A DNA stretch of 64,000 nucleotides, taken from the NCBI RefSeq assembly GCF_016888005.1, contig NZ_JAFDVE010000001.1, positions 82,692-146,691 of the forward strand, read 5' to 3'. The DNA comes from Phycicoccus sp. CSK15P-2 (lineage in GTDB: Bacteria > Actinomycetota > Actinomycetes > Actinomycetales > Dermatophilaceae). The position numbers and the translations under genes are program-made. The notes below the pieces were generated by a model. That model did not search any database and was not told the DNA's origin. It saw only the letters and a program-made list of their open reading frames with translations. The first letter of the stretch is position 1. Every line of letters begins with the position of its first letter. This document shows, one piece after another, positions 16,089 through 25,210 of this stretch.

Positions 16089-17035
16089 GGGCCGGGCGGC
16101 TCGCGCTGCTCCTCACCTCGCCGCGGGTCCCGCCCGGCCTGCTGTCCCACGGTGCGTGGAGCGCTCTGGCCGAAGCCGGCCTGCGCCTCGCCCGGGACGT
16201 CGACGAGCCGGTCGTCGAGGCCCTGACCGAGGCCGGTCTCACCGTCGACACCGTCGGCGCTCTCGCCCCCGCCGGCCTGGCCCGCCGGCTCGTCTCGGCC
16301 GCCCAGGAGGGCGCGGACGTCGTGTGGCTCGGCTCCTCCGACGGCGACCCGGGGCTCTCCGACGCCATCGCCGCCGAGGTGTCGCGGATCGAGTCGCCCC
16401 CGGACGTCGAGGTCGTCGTCGGCTCCTGGGACGTCCAGGGCGGACGTCTGCTCGACGTCGTCGCCGCGATGGACCGGCTGCGCTCCCCGGGCGGGTGCCC
16501 GTGGGACGCCGAGCAGACGCACACCTCGCTCGCTCCCTACCTCGTCGAGGAGGCCCACGAGGTGCTCGACGCCATCGACGGCGAGGACCCCGCGGCCCTC
16601 GCCGAGGAGCTCGGTGACGTCCTGCTCCAGGTCGTGTTCCACGCCCGGGTCGCCGAGGACGCCGAGGACGGGCATGCCTTCGACATCGACACCGTGGCCG
16701 GGGTACTCGTCGACAAGCTCGTCCGCAGGCACCCGCACGTCTTCGCCGACGGCGACGCGAGAACTCCGGACGAGGTCGAGCAGGAGTGGGAGCGGATCAA
16801 GGCCGCCGAGAAGGAGTCGCGCGGAGGCGGGTACGACGAGGATCTCCTGCACGGCGTCCCGGCCTCGCTCCCCCCGGAGCTCGCCGCGCGCAAGGTGCTC
16901 GCCCGCCTCCGGCGGCGTGACCTGGTGGGCGACCCGGAGGCGATGGAACGGGTCGAAGCGGCCCGGGAGCGGCTGGCGGTGGCCGAGGAGGACGTCCGCG
17001 CCGCTCTGCGCGAGCTCGCCGACGGCCTGCGGTGA
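16085..17035 (+). CDS. mazG: MazG nucleoside triphosphate pyrophosphohydrolase
   Basis: 316 aa from GTG 16085 (GTGA overlap). The first ~120 residues resemble a decayed tetrapyrrole-methylase-like domain often fused to MazG. The MazG core starts near residue 128 (MDRLRSPGGCPWDAEQTH) with metal-binding motifs EEAHEVLDA and EELGDVLLQ, followed by the conserved KLVRRHPHVF. It hydrolyses aberrant or excess NTPs to NMP and pyrophosphate, a housecleaning role in keeping with its neighbour mfd. Confidence 0.92.
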   Translation: MRAGRLALLLTSPRVPPGLLSHGAWSALAEAGLRLARDVDEPVVEALTEAGLTVDTVGALAPAGLARRLVSAAQEGADVVWLGSSDGDPGLSDAIAAEVSRIESPPDVEVVVGSWDVQGGRLLDVVAAMDRLRSPGGCPWDAEQTHTSLAPYLVEEAHEVLDAIDGEDPAALAEELGDVLLQVVFHARVAEDAEDGHAFDIDTVAGVLVDKLVRRHPHVFADGDARTPDEVEQEWERIKAAEKESRGGGYDEDLLHGVPASLPPELAARKVLARLRRRDLVGDPEAMERVEAARERLAVAEEDVRAALRELADGLR

Positions 17036-17073
17036 CGACGGGCGCGGTGCACGGGGGCCACCACGAGGGGCTC

Positions 17074-17079
17074 TAGGCT
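17074..17079 (+). promoter_or_regulatory. -10 box TAGGCT of psuK
   Basis: TAGGCT ends six bases before GTG 17086, the spacing expected for a transcript that starts on the start codon itself. No Shine-Dalgarno sequence is present. Confidence 0.6.
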
Positions 17080-17085
17080 GCTCCG

Positions 17086-18066
17086 GTGCCCAGCCCCCGT
17101 CGTGTCGTCGTCGTCGGCGGTGCGGTCGTCGACGTCAAGCTCCGCACGGCGGGACCGGCCGTCCTCGGGACGAGCAACCCCGGGATGATGGAGACGACGG
17201 TCGGTGGCGTCGGGCGGAACATCGCCGAGGGCCTCGCCCGCCTCGGCACCCCGACGGTGCTCGTCGCGGCGGTCGGCGACGACCCGGCCGCCGACGCGGT
17301 GCTCGCGCGCACCACAGCGGCCGGTGTCGGATGCGAGCACCTCGTCCGGTCCGCGCACCCCACCGGTACCTACACCGCCGTGCTCGACCACGCGGGTGAC
17401 CTCGTCGTCGCCGTCGCCGACATGCGGGCCTCCGACGAGCTCACCGCCGACGACCTGACGGCCGTCCACACCCTTCTCGAGGGCGCGGGTGCGCTCGTCC
17501 TGGACGCCAACCCCCCGCCGGAGGTCCTCTCCCGGCTGGTCCAGCTCGCCCGCGACGCGGGCGTCCCCGTGGTGCTCGAGCCGGTGAGCGTCGCCAAGTC
17601 CGGGGCCCTCGCGGGCGTGCCGGCCCCGGACCGGCCGGTCGCGCTGGTGACGCCGAACGTCGACGAGCTCGCGGCGCTGGTCGGCCGTCCCGTCCCCGAT
17701 GCCGAGACCGACGTCCTGGCGGCGGCCGGCGAGCTGCACCGTCGGGGCGTCTCCACCGTCTGGGTGCGCCGCGGGGCTGCCGGCAGCCTCGTCTCGACCA
17801 CGGAGGACGGTGCCGTGCGCGCGGTCGCCGTCGGCACGACCGGCGGGCCGGTGGTCGACGTCACCGGCGCCGGGGACGCCATGACCGCGGGCTACGTCCA
17901 CGCCCTGCTCGGAGGGAGCGGGGTCGTCGAGGCCGCGCGCGCCGGCCAGGTCTGCGCCGCCCTCACCTGCGCCTCGCCCGACACCGTCCGTCCCGACCTC
18001 ACCGCGGCGCTCGTCGCCGAGCACCTCGGTCCCGCCGTTCCGCCCATCCAGGAGCTCAGCCCATGA
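17086..18066 (+). CDS. psuK: PfkB-family kinase, probable pseudouridine kinase
   Basis: 326 aa from GTG 17086. PfkB signatures: GGVGRNIAEGLARLG (about residues 42-56) and the anion hole/catalytic base DVTGAGDAMTAGYVHAL (near residue 260). PfkB kinases phosphorylate many sugars and nucleosides; the assignment to pseudouridine rests on the ATGA-coupled psuG downstream. It would make pseudouridine 5'-phosphate from pseudouridine released by RNA turnover. Confidence 0.85.
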   Translation: MPSPRRVVVVGGAVVDVKLRTAGPAVLGTSNPGMMETTVGGVGRNIAEGLARLGTPTVLVAAVGDDPAADAVLARTTAAGVGCEHLVRSAHPTGTYTAVLDHAGDLVVAVADMRASDELTADDLTAVHTLLEGAGALVLDANPPPEVLSRLVQLARDAGVPVVLEPVSVAKSGALAGVPAPDRPVALVTPNVDELAALVGRPVPDAETDVLAAAGELHRRGVSTVWVRRGAAGSLVSTTEDGAVRAVAVGTTGGPVVDVTGAGDAMTAGYVHALLGGSGVVEAARAGQVCAALTCASPDTVRPDLTAALVAEHLGPAVPPIQELSP

Positions 18067-18992
18067 CCACCCGCACGCCGCATCCCGCCCTCGCCGTCGC
18101 ACCGGAGGTCGCCGAGGCGATCGCCGAGGGCCGTCCGGTCGTGGCCCTCGAGTCGACGATCATCAGCCACGGGATGCCCTACCCCCAGAACGTCACGATG
18201 GCGCGCGAGGTCGAGGCCGTCGTCCGGGACGCCGGTGCCGTGCCCGCGACGATCGCCGTGCTCGGCGGTCGTCCGACTGTGGGCCTCTCCGCGGACGAGC
18301 TCGAGCTCCTCGGGTCCGACCCGGGTGTCCGCAAGGTGAGCGTCCGAGACCTCGGCCATGTCGTCGCCACCGGCGGGCACGGTGCGACGACCGTCGCGAG
18401 CACGATGCGCCTGGCGGGGCTCGCCGGCATCGAGGTGTTCGTGACCGGTGGGCTCGGCGGTGTGCACCAGGGGGCGGAGTCCTCGATGGACGTCTCGGCC
18501 GACCTCACCGAGCTGTCCCGGACGCGCGTCGCCGTCGTGTCGGCGGGTGTGAAGTCCATCCTCGACATCGGGCGCACCCTCGAGATGCTCGAGACCCTCG
18601 GGGTGCCGGTCGTCGGCCTCGCGACCGACGAGTTCCCGTCGTTCTTCTCGCGCTCGTCCGGTCTGCCGGTGCCCATGCGGCTCGACACCGCCGAGCAGGT
18701 GGCGGCGATGGTCCGGGCCACGTGGGACCTCGGGCTGGAGTCCGGGGTGGCCGTCGCGAACCCCGTGCCGGCCGAGGACGAGATGGCGCCCGCCGACATC
18801 GACGACGTCATCCGGCAGGCGCTCGCGGACGCGGACGCCGCGGGGGTCGTCGGGAAGGACATCACGCCGTACCTGCTCGGCCGGATCGTCGAGCTGTCGG
18901 ACGGGCGGTCGCTGGCGACGAACATCGCGCTCGTGAAGCACAACGCCCGGGTCGGTGCCGCGGTCGCCGTGGCCCTGGCCGCCTCGCGCTGA
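18063..18992 (+). CDS. psuG: Pseudouridine-5'-phosphate glycosidase
   Basis: 309 aa, ATG overlapping the psuK stop. The family signatures ALESTIISHGMPYPQN (near residue 30) and VFVTGGLGGVHQGAE are present, as are the conserved lysines and the asparagine-rich C-terminus (LATNIALVKHNA). It reversibly splits pseudouridine 5'-phosphate into uracil and ribose 5-phosphate, completing the salvage route with the kinase. The pair lies between mazG and eno, which are often close neighbours in related genomes, so it may be an insertion into a conserved block. Confidence 0.95.
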   Translation: MTTRTPHPALAVAPEVAEAIAEGRPVVALESTIISHGMPYPQNVTMAREVEAVVRDAGAVPATIAVLGGRPTVGLSADELELLGSDPGVRKVSVRDLGHVVATGGHGATTVASTMRLAGLAGIEVFVTGGLGGVHQGAESSMDVSADLTELSRTRVAVVSAGVKSILDIGRTLEMLETLGVPVVGLATDEFPSFFSRSSGLPVPMRLDTAEQVAAMVRATWDLGLESGVAVANPVPAEDEMAPADIDDVIRQALADADAAGVVGKDITPYLLGRIVELSDGRSLATNIALVKHNARVGAAVAVALAASR

Positions 18993-19070
18993 GCTCGCTC
19001 GTCCGCTCGGCGGTCGCCGTCAGGACAGGTCGCATCGCGGCGGCCGGAGCTGCTCGTCGCCGCACGAGCT

Positions 19071-19103
19071 CGGCTCGGAAGCCTTCTCGACGGTTCCGAG
19101 CCG
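19071..19103 (+). terminator. Hairpin downstream of psuG
   Basis: Perfect 10-bp arms (cggctcggaa 19071-19080, ttccgagccg 19094-19103) with a 13-base loop, about 80 bases after the psuG stop. No T-run follows. It fits a terminator separating psuKG from eno. Confidence 0.4.
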
Positions 19104-19185
19104 TTGCAGGCGGCTCGCAGGCGCGGACCCGGCGTCCGAGCCGGGTTGCGGCACCGGTACCACGGCGCGGGTCGCTCTGGGGTGA

Positions 19186-20535
<1,350 letters not shown>

Positions 20536-20547
20536 TCCGGAGCCCCG

Positions 20548-21138
20548 ATGGCCGGCCGCTCGCCCCGTCCCGCGTCCCGTCCCCCGCACCGCGGGGCGGG
20601 GGCGCGGTCGGGTGCGCGTGGTCGGCCGGGTGGTGGGTCGGCGCCGCGGTCGGGCCCTCGCGGCTCCGCCACGTCCCCGACGACCGCCAAGGTGGTCCGG
20701 CGGCTGCCGTCGGGCTGGCGGGCCCGGGTCGGCGGAGCCGTGTCGAACCGGGTCGTCCGGCGCGGCGTCGTCCTCGCCTCCATCGGCGTCTTCCTCGCGG
20801 TGCTGCTGTCGTCGTCCGTGGCTGCCTGGCTGCACCAGCGCAACGAGATCGCCGCACTGCGGGACGAGGTGGCCGAGCAGGAGGCCGACGTCGCCCACCT
20901 GCGAGCGGAGCGGGAGCGCTGGAACGACCCGGCGTACGTCGAGCAGCAGGCCCGGGAACGGCTGAAGTTCGTCCGGCCGGGTGAGCGGTCCTTCACGGTC
21001 CTCGACCCCGAGACCGGCGACGAGGACGGCGGTCCCGAGGCCGCTCCGGGCACGGACCCCGACGTGCCGGTGCACCCCTGGTACGACACGTTGTGGCAGT
21101 CCGTTCGCACGGCGGACGCGCCCGGAGCCGGCCGGTGA
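20548..21138 (+). CDS. FtsB/DivIC-family septum formation initiator
   Basis: 196 aa from ATG 20548. An Arg/Pro/Gly/Ser-rich cytoplasmic N-terminus of about 70 residues precedes one transmembrane helix (RGVVLASIGVFLAVLLSSSVAAW, about 72-93) and a coiled coil (IAALRDEVAEQEADVAHLRAE). Then comes the conserved DPAYVEQQARERLKFVRPGE of the family. It is a bitopic divisome protein working with FtsL/FtsQ. Location after eno and GTGA coupling to DUF501 are typical for actinobacteria. Confidence 0.9.
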   Translation: MAGRSPRPASRPPHRGAGARSGARGRPGGGSAPRSGPRGSATSPTTAKVVRRLPSGWRARVGGAVSNRVVRRGVVLASIGVFLAVLLSSSVAAWLHQRNEIAALRDEVAEQEADVAHLRAERERWNDPAYVEQQARERLKFVRPGERSFTVLDPETGDEDGGPEAAPGTDPDVPVHPWYDTLWQSVRTADAPGAGR

Positions 21139-21665
21139 CCCCGCCGGAGCCGGCCCGCGCGACCGACTCCGACCTCGCAGCGGTCTCCCGCCAGCTCGGC
21201 CGCGAGGCACGCGGTGTGGCCGAGGTCGCGCACCGCTGTCCGTGCGGGGAGCCGGACGTCGTCCGGACCGAGCCGCGGCTGCCGGACGGCACGCCGTTCC
21301 CGACGTCCTACTACGCCACCTGCCCACGGCTCACCGGCGCGCTGTCCACGCTCGAGAGCCGTGGCGTGATGCGCGAGATGACCGAGCGGCTCGAGGCCGA
21401 CCCCGACCTCCGCGCGGCGTACGAGGCGGCGCACGCCGACTACCTCGCGCGCCGTGCCGAGCTCGGCGACGTGCCGGAGATCGCCGGCGTCTCCGCCGGC
21501 GGGATGCCGGCGCGCGTCAAGTGCCTGCACGTCCTCGCGGCGCACGCGCTCGCCGCCGGGCCCGGGGTCAACCCACTCGGGGACGAGGCGCTCGACCTGC
21601 TCGACCCGTGGTGGCAGCGGCACCCGTGCACCGAGGCCACGGCGGACGCCGAGGCCCCGCGGTGA
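21135..21665 (+). CDS. DUF501 family protein
   Basis: 176 aa from GTG 21135 (GTGA with the ftsB-like stop). DUF501 features: DLAAVSRQLGREARGVAEVAHRCPCGEP near the N-terminus, TPFPTSYYATCPR, and GGMPARVKCLHVLAAHALA. Two conserved cysteines in HRCPCGEP and others in YATCPR and VKCLH could bind metal, but this is inference. Function unknown; it sits between ftsB and ppx in most actinobacteria, and its stop overlaps the ppx start. Confidence 0.9.
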   Translation: MTPPEPARATDSDLAAVSRQLGREARGVAEVAHRCPCGEPDVVRTEPRLPDGTPFPTSYYATCPRLTGALSTLESRGVMREMTERLEADPDLRAAYEAAHADYLARRAELGDVPEIAGVSAGGMPARVKCLHVLAAHALAAGPGVNPLGDEALDLLDPWWQRHPCTEATADAEAPR

Positions 21666-22609
21666 GCCGTCGGGTCGGCGCGGTCGACTGCGGCACGAAC
21701 TCCATCCGCCTGCTCGTCGCGGACGTGGGGGAGGACGGCCTGCTCACCGACGTCGTCCGTCGGATGGAGGTCGTCCGGCTCGGTCAGGGCATCGACCGCA
21801 CGGGGACGATCGCGTCCGAGGCGATGGAGCGCACGCTCGCCGCCGCCCGCGAGTACGCCGGGCAGTGCCGGGAGCTGGGGGCGGAGGCGGTGCGCTTCGT
21901 CGCGACGTCGGCGTCCCGGGACGCCCGCAACGCCGACGAGTTCGTCGCCGGCGTCCGGGAGGCGTTCGGTGACCTCGACGTCACCCCGGAGGTCGTGCCC
22001 GGCGACGAGGAGGCGCGGCTGTCGTTCACCGGTGCCACCGGCGACCTGCGCCGGCTCGGCATCCCCGGGCCGTACCTCGTCGTCGACCTCGGAGGCGGTT
22101 CCACCGAGCTCGTCCGGGGCACGGACGATGTCGAGGCCGGGCGGTCGGTCGACATCGGATGCGTCCGGATGACCGAGCGGCACCTGGCATCCGACCCGCC
22201 GACCGACGGCGAGGTCGTCGCCGCGCGGGCCGACATCGCGACGGCGCTGCACCAGGCCGAGGAGGTCGTCGACCTCTCCGGGCTCGGGGCGGTCGTCGGG
22301 CTGGCCGGGTCGGTCACGACGGTGACGGCGCACGCGCTCGGGCTCGGCACCTACGACCGCGACGCCATCCACCTGGCGAGGGTTCCGCTCGACGAGCACC
22401 GCGCCGCGTGCCGAGGACTGCTCGCGATGTCGCGCGAGGAGCGAGCGGCGCTGCCGTTCATGCATCCGGGTCGGGTCGACGTCATCGGGGCCGGGGCGCT
22501 GGTCTGGCACGAGGTGCTCGGCCGGGTCGCCCTGCGCTCGCCCGCTGCCGCGGTCGTCACGAGCGAGCACGACATCCTCGACGGCATCGCGCTGTCCGTC
22601 CCCGCCTGA
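21662..22609 (+). CDS. ppx: Ppx/GppA exopolyphosphatase/pppGpp phosphohydrolase family
   Basis: 315 aa from GTG 21662 (GTGA). The ASKHA-fold signatures are present: DCGTNSIRLLVAD at the N-terminus, VVDLGGGSTELV (near residue 140) and VGLAGSVTTVTA (near 215). The catalytic acid region includes PGDEEARLSF. The short single-module form is the actinobacterial Ppx type, degrading polyphosphate or hydrolysing pppGpp. It is the last gene of the eno-ftsB-DUF501-ppx run. Confidence 0.92.
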   Translation: MSRRVGAVDCGTNSIRLLVADVGEDGLLTDVVRRMEVVRLGQGIDRTGTIASEAMERTLAAAREYAGQCRELGAEAVRFVATSASRDARNADEFVAGVREAFGDLDVTPEVVPGDEEARLSFTGATGDLRRLGIPGPYLVVDLGGGSTELVRGTDDVEAGRSVDIGCVRMTERHLASDPPTDGEVVAARADIATALHQAEEVVDLSGLGAVVGLAGSVTTVTAHALGLGTYDRDAIHLARVPLDEHRAACRGLLAMSREERAALPFMHPGRVDVIGAGALVWHEVLGRVALRSPAAAVVTSEHDILDGIALSVPA

Positions 22610-22633
22610 GATCGGCACGACACGCCGTCGCTG

Positions 22634-22684
22634 TCTCCACGACGCACGGTACTGCGTAATCCGTAGTACCGTGCGTCGTGGAGA
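22634..22684. promoter_or_regulatory. 20-bp perfect inverted repeat at the PadR promoter
   Basis: Arms 22634-22653 and 22665-22684 are perfectly complementary over 20 bp, separated by 11 bases (gcgtaatccgt). The right arm contains TAGTAC (22664-22669), a plausible -10 box for the padR gene, and reaches to 11 bases before its ATG. This looks like an operator for autoregulation by the PadR protein; without a T-run it is less likely to be only a terminator for ppx. Confidence 0.65.
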
Positions 22685-22695
22685 AGGGAGGCGTC

Positions 22696-23028
22696 ATGGA
22701 CGGCACACAGCTCGTCAAGGGCGTGCTCGACCTGGCCGTGCTGGCCGTGGTCGCGAGTGAGGACGGGTACGGCTACGACGTGGTCCGCCGCCTGCGGGAC
22801 GCCGGGCTCGACGAGGTCGGCGACGCCTCCGTGTACGGGACGTTGCGGCGGCTGTACGCGGCGGGGGCGCTGACGTCGTACGTCGTGCCGTCCGAGGAGG
22901 GACCGCACCGGAAGTACTACGGCATCAACGCGGAGGGACGGCACATGCTGGAGACGCAGGCGAAGACGTGGGGCGGGTTCACCGCCACGATGGACGGGCT
23001 GCTCGCCGGGGCGGGGGTGGCGTCGTGA
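22696..23028 (+). CDS. PadR-family transcriptional regulator
   Basis: 110 aa from ATG 22696, chosen over GTG 22678 because of a strong gggagg four bases upstream. The PadR winged helix is clear: LVKGVLDLAVLAVVASEDGYGYDVVRRL, SVYGTLRRLYAAGAL (recognition helix) and GPHRKYYGINAEG (wing). This short PadR-s2 type dimerises through its last helix. It is coupled by GTGA to the HAAS membrane protein, a common regulator-target pairing, and probably represses the pair from the inverted repeat. Confidence 0.9.
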   Translation: MDGTQLVKGVLDLAVLAVVASEDGYGYDVVRRLRDAGLDEVGDASVYGTLRRLYAAGALTSYVVPSEEGPHRKYYGINAEGRHMLETQAKTWGGFTATMDGLLAGAGVAS

Positions 23029-24071
23029 GCACCCCGACGCAGCCGGTCGTCGACTCCGGGACCGATGACGCTCGGGCCTACGTGCGGGCCGTCCGGGCCT
23101 GGCTGGACGACCTCCCGCCGGAGGACGTCGACGACCTGACCCTCGGCATGGAGGCCGACCTCGCCGAGCGGGCGGCCGAGGGCGGGGTGCACCTCGGCGC
23201 GCTCGTCGGTGAGCCCGAGTCGTACGCGGCCGAGCTGCGGGCCGCCGCAGGTCTGCCACCGCGGACGGCGGTGGAGGGGCCGTCGTCCCCGCCGTGGCAC
23301 GCCGGGCTCGTGGTGGCGGCTCGCGGATGGGGTGCCGGGCTGCTAGAGCGAGCCCCATGGCTGCGCGACCTACGCCCGGTCTGGTGGCTGGCCCGTGGGT
23401 GGGCGCTCGGATGGTGCCTGGCCTCGGTGCTCTGGACGGGTCGCGTCGTTCTCCTGCCGACCCTGGGAGCTGTCGTGTCCTTCTGGCTCGGGCACAGGCT
23501 CGTCGGCGTGGGGAGGGCGGATGTCAGGGTGGTGACGACGAGCCTGAACGCCGTCGCCGCCCTGGTGCTCCCTGCGTCTCTGGGCTTCCTCGTCTACTCG
23601 GCGTCGCCCGACGTGTACGAGCCGTGGGTTCCGCCGGGAGTCTCGGTCGGTGGCTCGCAGGTCCAGGACCTCTACGTGTACGACGCGAACGGCGACCGGG
23701 TCGAGGGCGCGCGGATCTTCGACCAGGACGGGCAGGGTCTCTTCGTCGACCCCGAGATGCTCGCCTGGCAGGACGGCGTGCCCACGCGGCCGGACGGCAC
23801 CGTGGACGTGCGCAGCGACGTCTTCCCCGTGGACCTGGGGAACGACGACCGCTGGGCCAACCCCTGGGGTGAGTGGGCCCCGCCGCTGACGCTGCCGCCC
23901 CTACCGGTCGTCCCGACGGCCGAGGCGGAGCCGACGGTGGGACCGTCGTCGTCGCCCGAGGCCACGTCGTCACCGACCCCCACGTCCGACCTCACGCCGG
24001 CTCCGAGCCGGACCCCGACACCCGGCGCCGTGCTGACGCCCGCTCCGACCCGCACCGCCGGAGCGGGCTGA
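23025..24071 (+). CDS. HAAS-domain membrane protein, partner of PadR
   Basis: 348 aa from GTG 23025 (GTGA). Residues about 10-75 (AYVRAVRAWLDDLPPEDVDDLTLGMEADLAERA...) are an HAAS/DUF1700-type helical domain usually encoded next to padR. Four hydrophobic helices follow (about 90-205), then an extracytoplasmic region and a Thr/Pro/Ser-rich tail (SSSPEATSSPTPTSD...). No enzyme motif is visible. Such modules sense or respond to envelope signals; the actual role here is unknown. Confidence 0.7.
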   Translation: MSTPTQPVVDSGTDDARAYVRAVRAWLDDLPPEDVDDLTLGMEADLAERAAEGGVHLGALVGEPESYAAELRAAAGLPPRTAVEGPSSPPWHAGLVVAARGWGAGLLERAPWLRDLRPVWWLARGWALGWCLASVLWTGRVVLLPTLGAVVSFWLGHRLVGVGRADVRVVTTSLNAVAALVLPASLGFLVYSASPDVYEPWVPPGVSVGGSQVQDLYVYDANGDRVEGARIFDQDGQGLFVDPEMLAWQDGVPTRPDGTVDVRSDVFPVDLGNDDRWANPWGEWAPPLTLPPLPVVPTAEAEPTVGPSSSPEATSSPTPTSDLTPAPSRTPTPGAVLTPAPTRTAGAG

Positions 24072-24200
24072 ACTCCCGTCGCGGCGGCCGGAGGTCCGCG
24101 ACATGGCTGGAGGTCGGGCCAGGTGCCGGCCGCGCTCGAGACCGGAAGCGGTGGCCGGGGGCTCGCGCGCGTGTGGACGGGAGAGCGTTACCGTTGCTGC

Positions 24201-24275
24201 GCCCCCGTAGCCCAACCGGCAGAGGCAGGCGCCTTAAAAGCGCTCCAGGTGCGGGTTCGACTCCCGTCGGGGGCG
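24201..24275 (+). tRNA. tRNA with UAA anticodon (Leu by anticodon), short variable loop
   Basis: A full cloverleaf can be folded: acceptor 24201-24207 with 24268-24274 (7 bp), D-arm with 3 bp, anticodon stem ggcgc/gcgct around the loop cttaaaa (24233-24239, anticodon TAA at 24235-24237), and T-arm 24251-24255 with 24263-24267 around TTCGACT. The variable loop is only six bases (24245-24250), whereas leucine tRNAs are class II with a long variable arm. The discriminator base would be G (24275), not the A73 required by leucyl-tRNA synthetase, and no CCA is encoded. So the gene is real by structure, but its amino-acid identity is doubtful. Confidence 0.8.
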
Positions 24276-24292
24276 CCGGCGCGCCCGACGGG
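24263..24292 (+). terminator. Hairpin overlapping the tRNA 3' end
   Basis: cccgtcg (24263-24269) pairs with cgacggg (24286-24292), and gggcgc (24271-24276) with gcgccc (24281-24286 region) inside it. It includes the 3' half of the tRNA, so it would compete with the cloverleaf unless the transcript is processed. It may act in termination. Confidence 0.4.
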
Positions 24293-24352
24293 AGAGAGGC
24301 GCTCGAACAGACCGTGGGTCACCGGGGATGCGGCGAACGGACCGGTGCGTGT

Positions 24353-24634
24353 CTACAGGTCGTCCAGCAGCCGCTGTTCCAGCTGCTCGGAGGAGGCGGT
24401 GCGGGACGCAAGGAGGCCGCCGATGCCTGGGATGAGCGCACACAGCCACACCCGATGGCCGGGACCTCGGACGAGAACGGCGGTGATGACCGTGACGGTG
24501 TAGGCGAGTCCGTGCACGGGACCGAGAAGTCGCGATATCTCCGACGCGTGGACAGTGGCGAGGTTGGCGAGCATCAGCGCGAGCGTGATGAGCTCTACGG
24601 CTCCGATGATCCGCAGGGTCTGCCGCGGGCTCAT
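24353..24634 (-). CDS. DUF3817-like small membrane protein
   Basis: 93 aa from ATG 24634. Three membrane helices are visible: LRIIGAVELITLALMLANLAT, LLGPVHGLAYTVTVITAVLV and VWLCALIPGIGGLLAS. The GPVHG motif at the second helix is typical of DUF3817. It is coupled to the preceding minus-strand gene by ATGA and is probably the last gene of the DJ-1/PfpI operon. Function unknown. Confidence 0.7.
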   Translation of the reverse strand: MSPRQTLRIIGAVELITLALMLANLATVHASEISRLLGPVHGLAYTVTVITAVLVRGPGHRVWLCALIPGIGGLLASRTASSEQLEQRLLDDL

Positions 24635-25173
24635 CGTCCGACCCCGGTGGTCGACCCGGGCCGGTAGATCATCAGCACGACGACGATCGCCCAGGCCAGG
24701 TTGAACATCCCCGTCGACATCGCGAGTCGGCGCGCGGCATCGCACCCAGCTCGAAGTCCGGCACCACTGTTCCGTGTCGCGTCGTCCGCTTCGCCCACAC
24801 CGGCGTCGAGGGCGCTAACGACCTGCGCTTGACCCGGTAGGACGCGAGCGACGAGAAGAGCCGCAGCGACCACTGTGACGATCATCGAGACGATCAGCCA
24901 TGCATCGCCGAGAACACCGATGCTTGCTCCGGTGGCGATCCCGAACACGGGGACGAGTGCCCCGACCACCGCGTAGACGCGCGTGATCCGGTGCAGGATG
25001 CGCACCACGGCACCCCTCGTCGCGTCGCCGGGTAGTGCCAGGGCGAGACGTGCGAACCTGGGGAACATGCTCGCGGCGACAGCGACCGGGCCGATGGTGA
25101 TGATGGCCGCAAGCACGTGCACGGAGAGCAGGAACGCGCTCACGCGGGCGTCCGTTCGCCGGTGACGGTGCAC
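24631..25173 (-). CDS. Predicted membrane protein, DUF2269-like
   Basis: 180 aa from GTG 25173; a GTG at 25143 immediately before SAFLLSVHVLAAI is an equally possible start. Four hydrophobic segments are visible, the first (FLLSVHVLAAIITIGPVAVAASMFP) carrying the H-x-L-x-A pattern of DUF2269-type membrane proteins. Between helices 3 and 4 lies a soluble loop of about 45 residues. It follows the DJ-1/PfpI gene by 37 bases and overlaps the DUF3817-like gene. No function can be assigned. Confidence 0.65.
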   Translation of the reverse strand: MHRHRRTDARVSAFLLSVHVLAAIITIGPVAVAASMFPRFARLALALPGDATRGAVVRILHRITRVYAVVGALVPVFGIATGASIGVLGDAWLIVSMIVTVVAAALLVARVLPGQAQVVSALDAGVGEADDATRNSGAGLRAGCDAARRLAMSTGMFNLAWAIVVVLMIYRPGSTTGVGR

Positions 25174-25210
25174 ATGGGGTGCGAGCTTCCGTTCCTGGAG
25201 ATGACGTCGG

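Noticed and set aside
22634..22684. Inverted repeat as a plain ppx terminator
   Set aside because: It has no following T-run, starts 25 bases after the ppx stop and overlaps the padR -10 box, which suits an operator better; a dual role cannot be excluded.
24201..24275. tRNA dismissed as a pseudogene
   Set aside because: All stems pair with only G-U wobbles and the T-loop and anticodon loop are canonical, so decay is unlikely; only its identity is unusual.
24070..24300. Attachment-site repeat around the tRNA
   Set aside because: The only shared segment upstream (about ten bases, actcccgtcg near 24073) is too short, and no copy of the tRNA 3' end was found downstream; no integrase is present.
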